A DNA stretch of 64,000 nucleotides, from the NCBI GenBank assembly GCA_963969365.1, contig OZ017759.1:124001-188000 (forward strand), given 5' to 3'. Numbering within the stretch: the first letter of the stretch is position 1; every line of letters begins with the position of its first letter. A program made the translations under genes and the position numbers. Shown here piece by piece: positions 62,135-64,000 of the stretch. The notes beneath the pieces were generated by a model that was not told the origin of the DNA, ran no database searches, and saw only the letters and a list, made by a program, of their open reading frames with translations. This DNA is from Asterochloris sp. CNOR1 (Eukaryota; Chlorophyta; Trebouxiophyceae; Trebouxiales; Trebouxiaceae).

Positions 62135-62960
62135 TCTCAATCAGCAGCCAGTTGGTAGACAGTCGCCTGTACACGTCTGGCGTCCACTGGAAGCACACGC
62201 TGGCTCGCAGGATACCCTGTGTTGTGTGGACGGCTTGATTTTGTGGGCAGCTCAAGATGGGGACTCTCTCTCTCTTCACTTTGGCAAACAGCATCATTGT
62301 GTTGCAAACGATGAAGGACAACACGTTTTACTCAAGATCATGCTTCACCAGCAGTGGGGCGGGGCCTTGCAGCTTTGCTGAATAGTGTCACGTCATGTTG
62401 CAAAGCTGCACAGGTCCTGCATGCCTTGTGCACTGTAATGCTTGCATGGCCATCACTGTACAGAATCAACCCTGCAACTGAAGTAGGCTGTGCTTGGTAA
62501 TGTGAATTGCTTGTCATGCAGCTGGAGCCAGGCTGCTCTTCAGGCAGCCCAAGTGCCTCATCAGCACTGTGCTAGCACTGTGCTAAGGCAGCAGCCTCTG
62601 CTCGGTGCTGGGATCCCAGCTGTGAGGCTGCCATGCTGCCAATGACCTTGTCAATATCAAGCTAACCAGCCAATTCAGTCTGCAAAACAGCACAGAGCTA
62701 GCAGCTTTGAAGACCCCTGCCGCTGCTGCTGTGTCGGCGCTGAGCTTCAGCAGCCTCCAGCTTGGCTACCTGGGACCAAGCAGGATGCAGCTGTGAGATG
62801 GCCTCCTGCATAATGCATGCCGGCCCTCCTTGATGTTATCAGAGCCCCCATGTGACTTGCCGTCATGCATGGTGCGTAAGTTTCGGCGTACTGGAGGGCG
62901 CATCCTCAGATGTGCTGCTTGCTGATCGGCTTCAGGAATTCGACCAGAATTCCTCAGATC
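62135..62960. other. Intergenic between tandem SDR genes
   Basis: Holds the 3' flank of copy 1 (TGTAA near 62434) and unique sequence. No exon is recognised. From about 62965 the sequence becomes similar to the copy-1 promoter. Confidence 0.4.
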
Positions 62961-63014
62961 ACCCAATGAACATCTTATCCATGTTGGGGCAGACCGTGCA
63001 TGTCGCCGAACCCT

Positions 63015-63026
63015 CCTGACGTCAGG
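63015..63026. promoter_or_regulatory. Palindromic CRE/bZIP-type site upstream of SDR copy 2
   Basis: The same 12-mer as at 60491, 105 bp before the copy-2 ATG. It is conserved although nearby bases differ by insertions and substitutions. Confidence 0.6.
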
Positions 63027-63130
63027 CAGGTTTTGTATCATCTAAGATCAACTAAGAGGAGACCCCACCTCCTCATTACTAGCCTTTTGACACCCTGAAG
63101 GCATTGGTCCAGCATCCCAGTGTTTGATCA

Positions 63131-64000
63131 ATGGCCCCGAATCCAGTCTGGCTGATCAATGGTGCGTCCAGGGGCATTGGCCAGGAGCACGCCAGGCAGG
63201 CGGTGCAGGCAGGATGCACAGTGCTGGCAGCTTGCAGGACGCCCAGCAAGGCTACAGAGCTGCAGCAGCTGGCCAAGGAGCACCCTGGGCAGGTGCACCT
63301 CCTGACGCTGGACGTCACTAATGAGAAGAGCATAGAGGTGAAGCCCCTTGGTGTTCTGGCTCTGCCCAGAAGTGAGGTATACAGAATCCTTCCTGTGCAC
63401 CTTCAAATGCAGTCTGACATAAGAAACCGACTTCAGCCATGGATGACTGGGCATGACATCAGCCCCTGCGATGCCTGTGCAGGCTGCAGCAGCGGAAGCT
63501 GCTAAGCTTTGCCCAGATGGCATCGATGTTCTCATCAACAATGCAGGTGGGTTGCGACCTAACACCGGCCTTGGCGTTGAAATGATGTGTCAGTGTCCCA
63601 ACAGAACACCCTGTCACGCTGCATGCTCTCCCTGCAGGCTTTGGCGGGGGCTTCACGCTGGCATCACAAACGTGAGGTCCTGTCACTTCTGCTGCTGAGT
63701 TGCAGCTGTAAGCACCTATGCCATCTGCTCCTGCACCCACCTTTAGGTGCTGAGACTGGGCATGGCATGTGCCAGCTGGTGACAGAGCTTCTGGTTGGGC
63801 AGCGTCGACCTTGAGCACCCTGATTGTGGCAGTTTGAGGGTGGCACATGTCGGCTGCTTGCATGGCAGTGAGGCCCCGCCTGCGGCACCAGGCATGCCAT
63901 GTGCTCCTGTCAGCTGTGCAATGCCTGCTGCAGTGACGCTGAAGACTACCTGGAGGTGCTGAGGGTAAATGCTGTGGGGCCTTTGCTGGTGACCAAGCAC
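63131..64000 (+). CDS. Short-chain dehydrogenase/reductase, copy 2, cut by window edge
   Basis: Paralogue of the gene at 60588. Exons seen: 63131-63337, 63483-63546, 63638-63671 and 63934 to the edge, with the same phases as copy 1. It reads VWLINGASRGIGQEHARQAV, CPDGIDVLINNAG, then GFGGGFTLASQTDAEDYLEV and GPLLVTKH at the edge. Copy 2 keeps GFGGGFT where copy 1 has GVAGGFT; both keep the NNAG motif. No stop or frameshift is visible in the available part, so it is probably functional. Confidence 0.92.

Larger units (their letters stand above)
62965..64000 (+). repeat. Tandem duplication of the SDR locus (copy 2, matches from about 60440)
   Basis: Promoter, exons and introns of copy 2 align with copy 1. 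Shared flanks: CATCTTATCCATG (about 60443 and 62971), CCTGACGTCAGG, AGCCTTTTGACACCCTGAAG (about 60535 and 63082). Exon 1 is about 97% identical, while introns are 75-85% similar by eye. The duplication therefore included the promoter. Confidence 0.92.

Overview
The window is nuclear DNA of an intron-rich unicellular green alga, most likely a trebouxiophyte. Genes are cut into many short exons by introns of about 60-500 bp with GT-AG (rarely GC-AG) borders and a very strong TGCAG acceptor. Exons encode typical eukaryotic/plant-lineage proteins: a VTC4-type polyphosphate polymerase, COG2, the proteasome ATPase RPT3, an AMBRA1-like WD40 protein, a WrbA/NQR and an FMC1-like factor. There are no bacterial-style operons, rRNA, tRNA or CRISPR arrays that I can see.

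Layout. 1-7880 (-): SPX/VTC4-like polyphosphate polymerase, running off the left edge. 8557-18856 (-): a very long gene for a predicted acylated GAF/PAS-like Ser/Thr-Tyr kinase. 19350-21302 (-): a secreted-then-membrane-anchored type I protein. 21303-30385: a poorly resolved region with one coiled-coil hypothetical, an ankyrin-repeat gene, a hypothetical gene and a duplicated ankyrin-gene tail. 30386-34185 (-): WrbA-type quinone reductase. 34308-42255 (-): COG2. 42829-50271 (-): AMBRA1-like WD40 protein. 50810-55947 (+): RPT3, divergent from the WD40 gene. 56069-56484 (-): FMC1-like. 57646-60126 (+): a Crinkler/RHS-type P-loop NTPase plus restriction-endonuclease-fold protein. 60588-62134 and 63131-64000 (+): tandem short-chain dehydrogenases, the second cut by the right edge.

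The genes do not form one pathway. Loose themes are membrane trafficking and autophagy (COG2, AMBRA1-like), proteostasis (RPT3), mitochondrial ATP synthase assembly (FMC1-like), phosphate storage (VTC4) and redox (WrbA, SDRs).

The most striking property is structural. In nearly every well-resolved gene, introns contain one or more diverged tandem copies of the neighbouring exon edge including its splice site ('echo exons'). Examples are RPT3 exons 3 and 4, the last two exons of the AMBRA1-like gene, COG2, WrbA exon 8, VTC4 exons 4 and 7, and at least four places in the kinase gene. This suggests that introns here grow by tandem duplication of exon-intron junctions. Other notable items are a perfect 76-bp inverted repeat in a VTC4 intron and the intact Crinkler-type gene. 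Exon coordinates were worked out by eye from reading frame and splice phase and should be treated as models.
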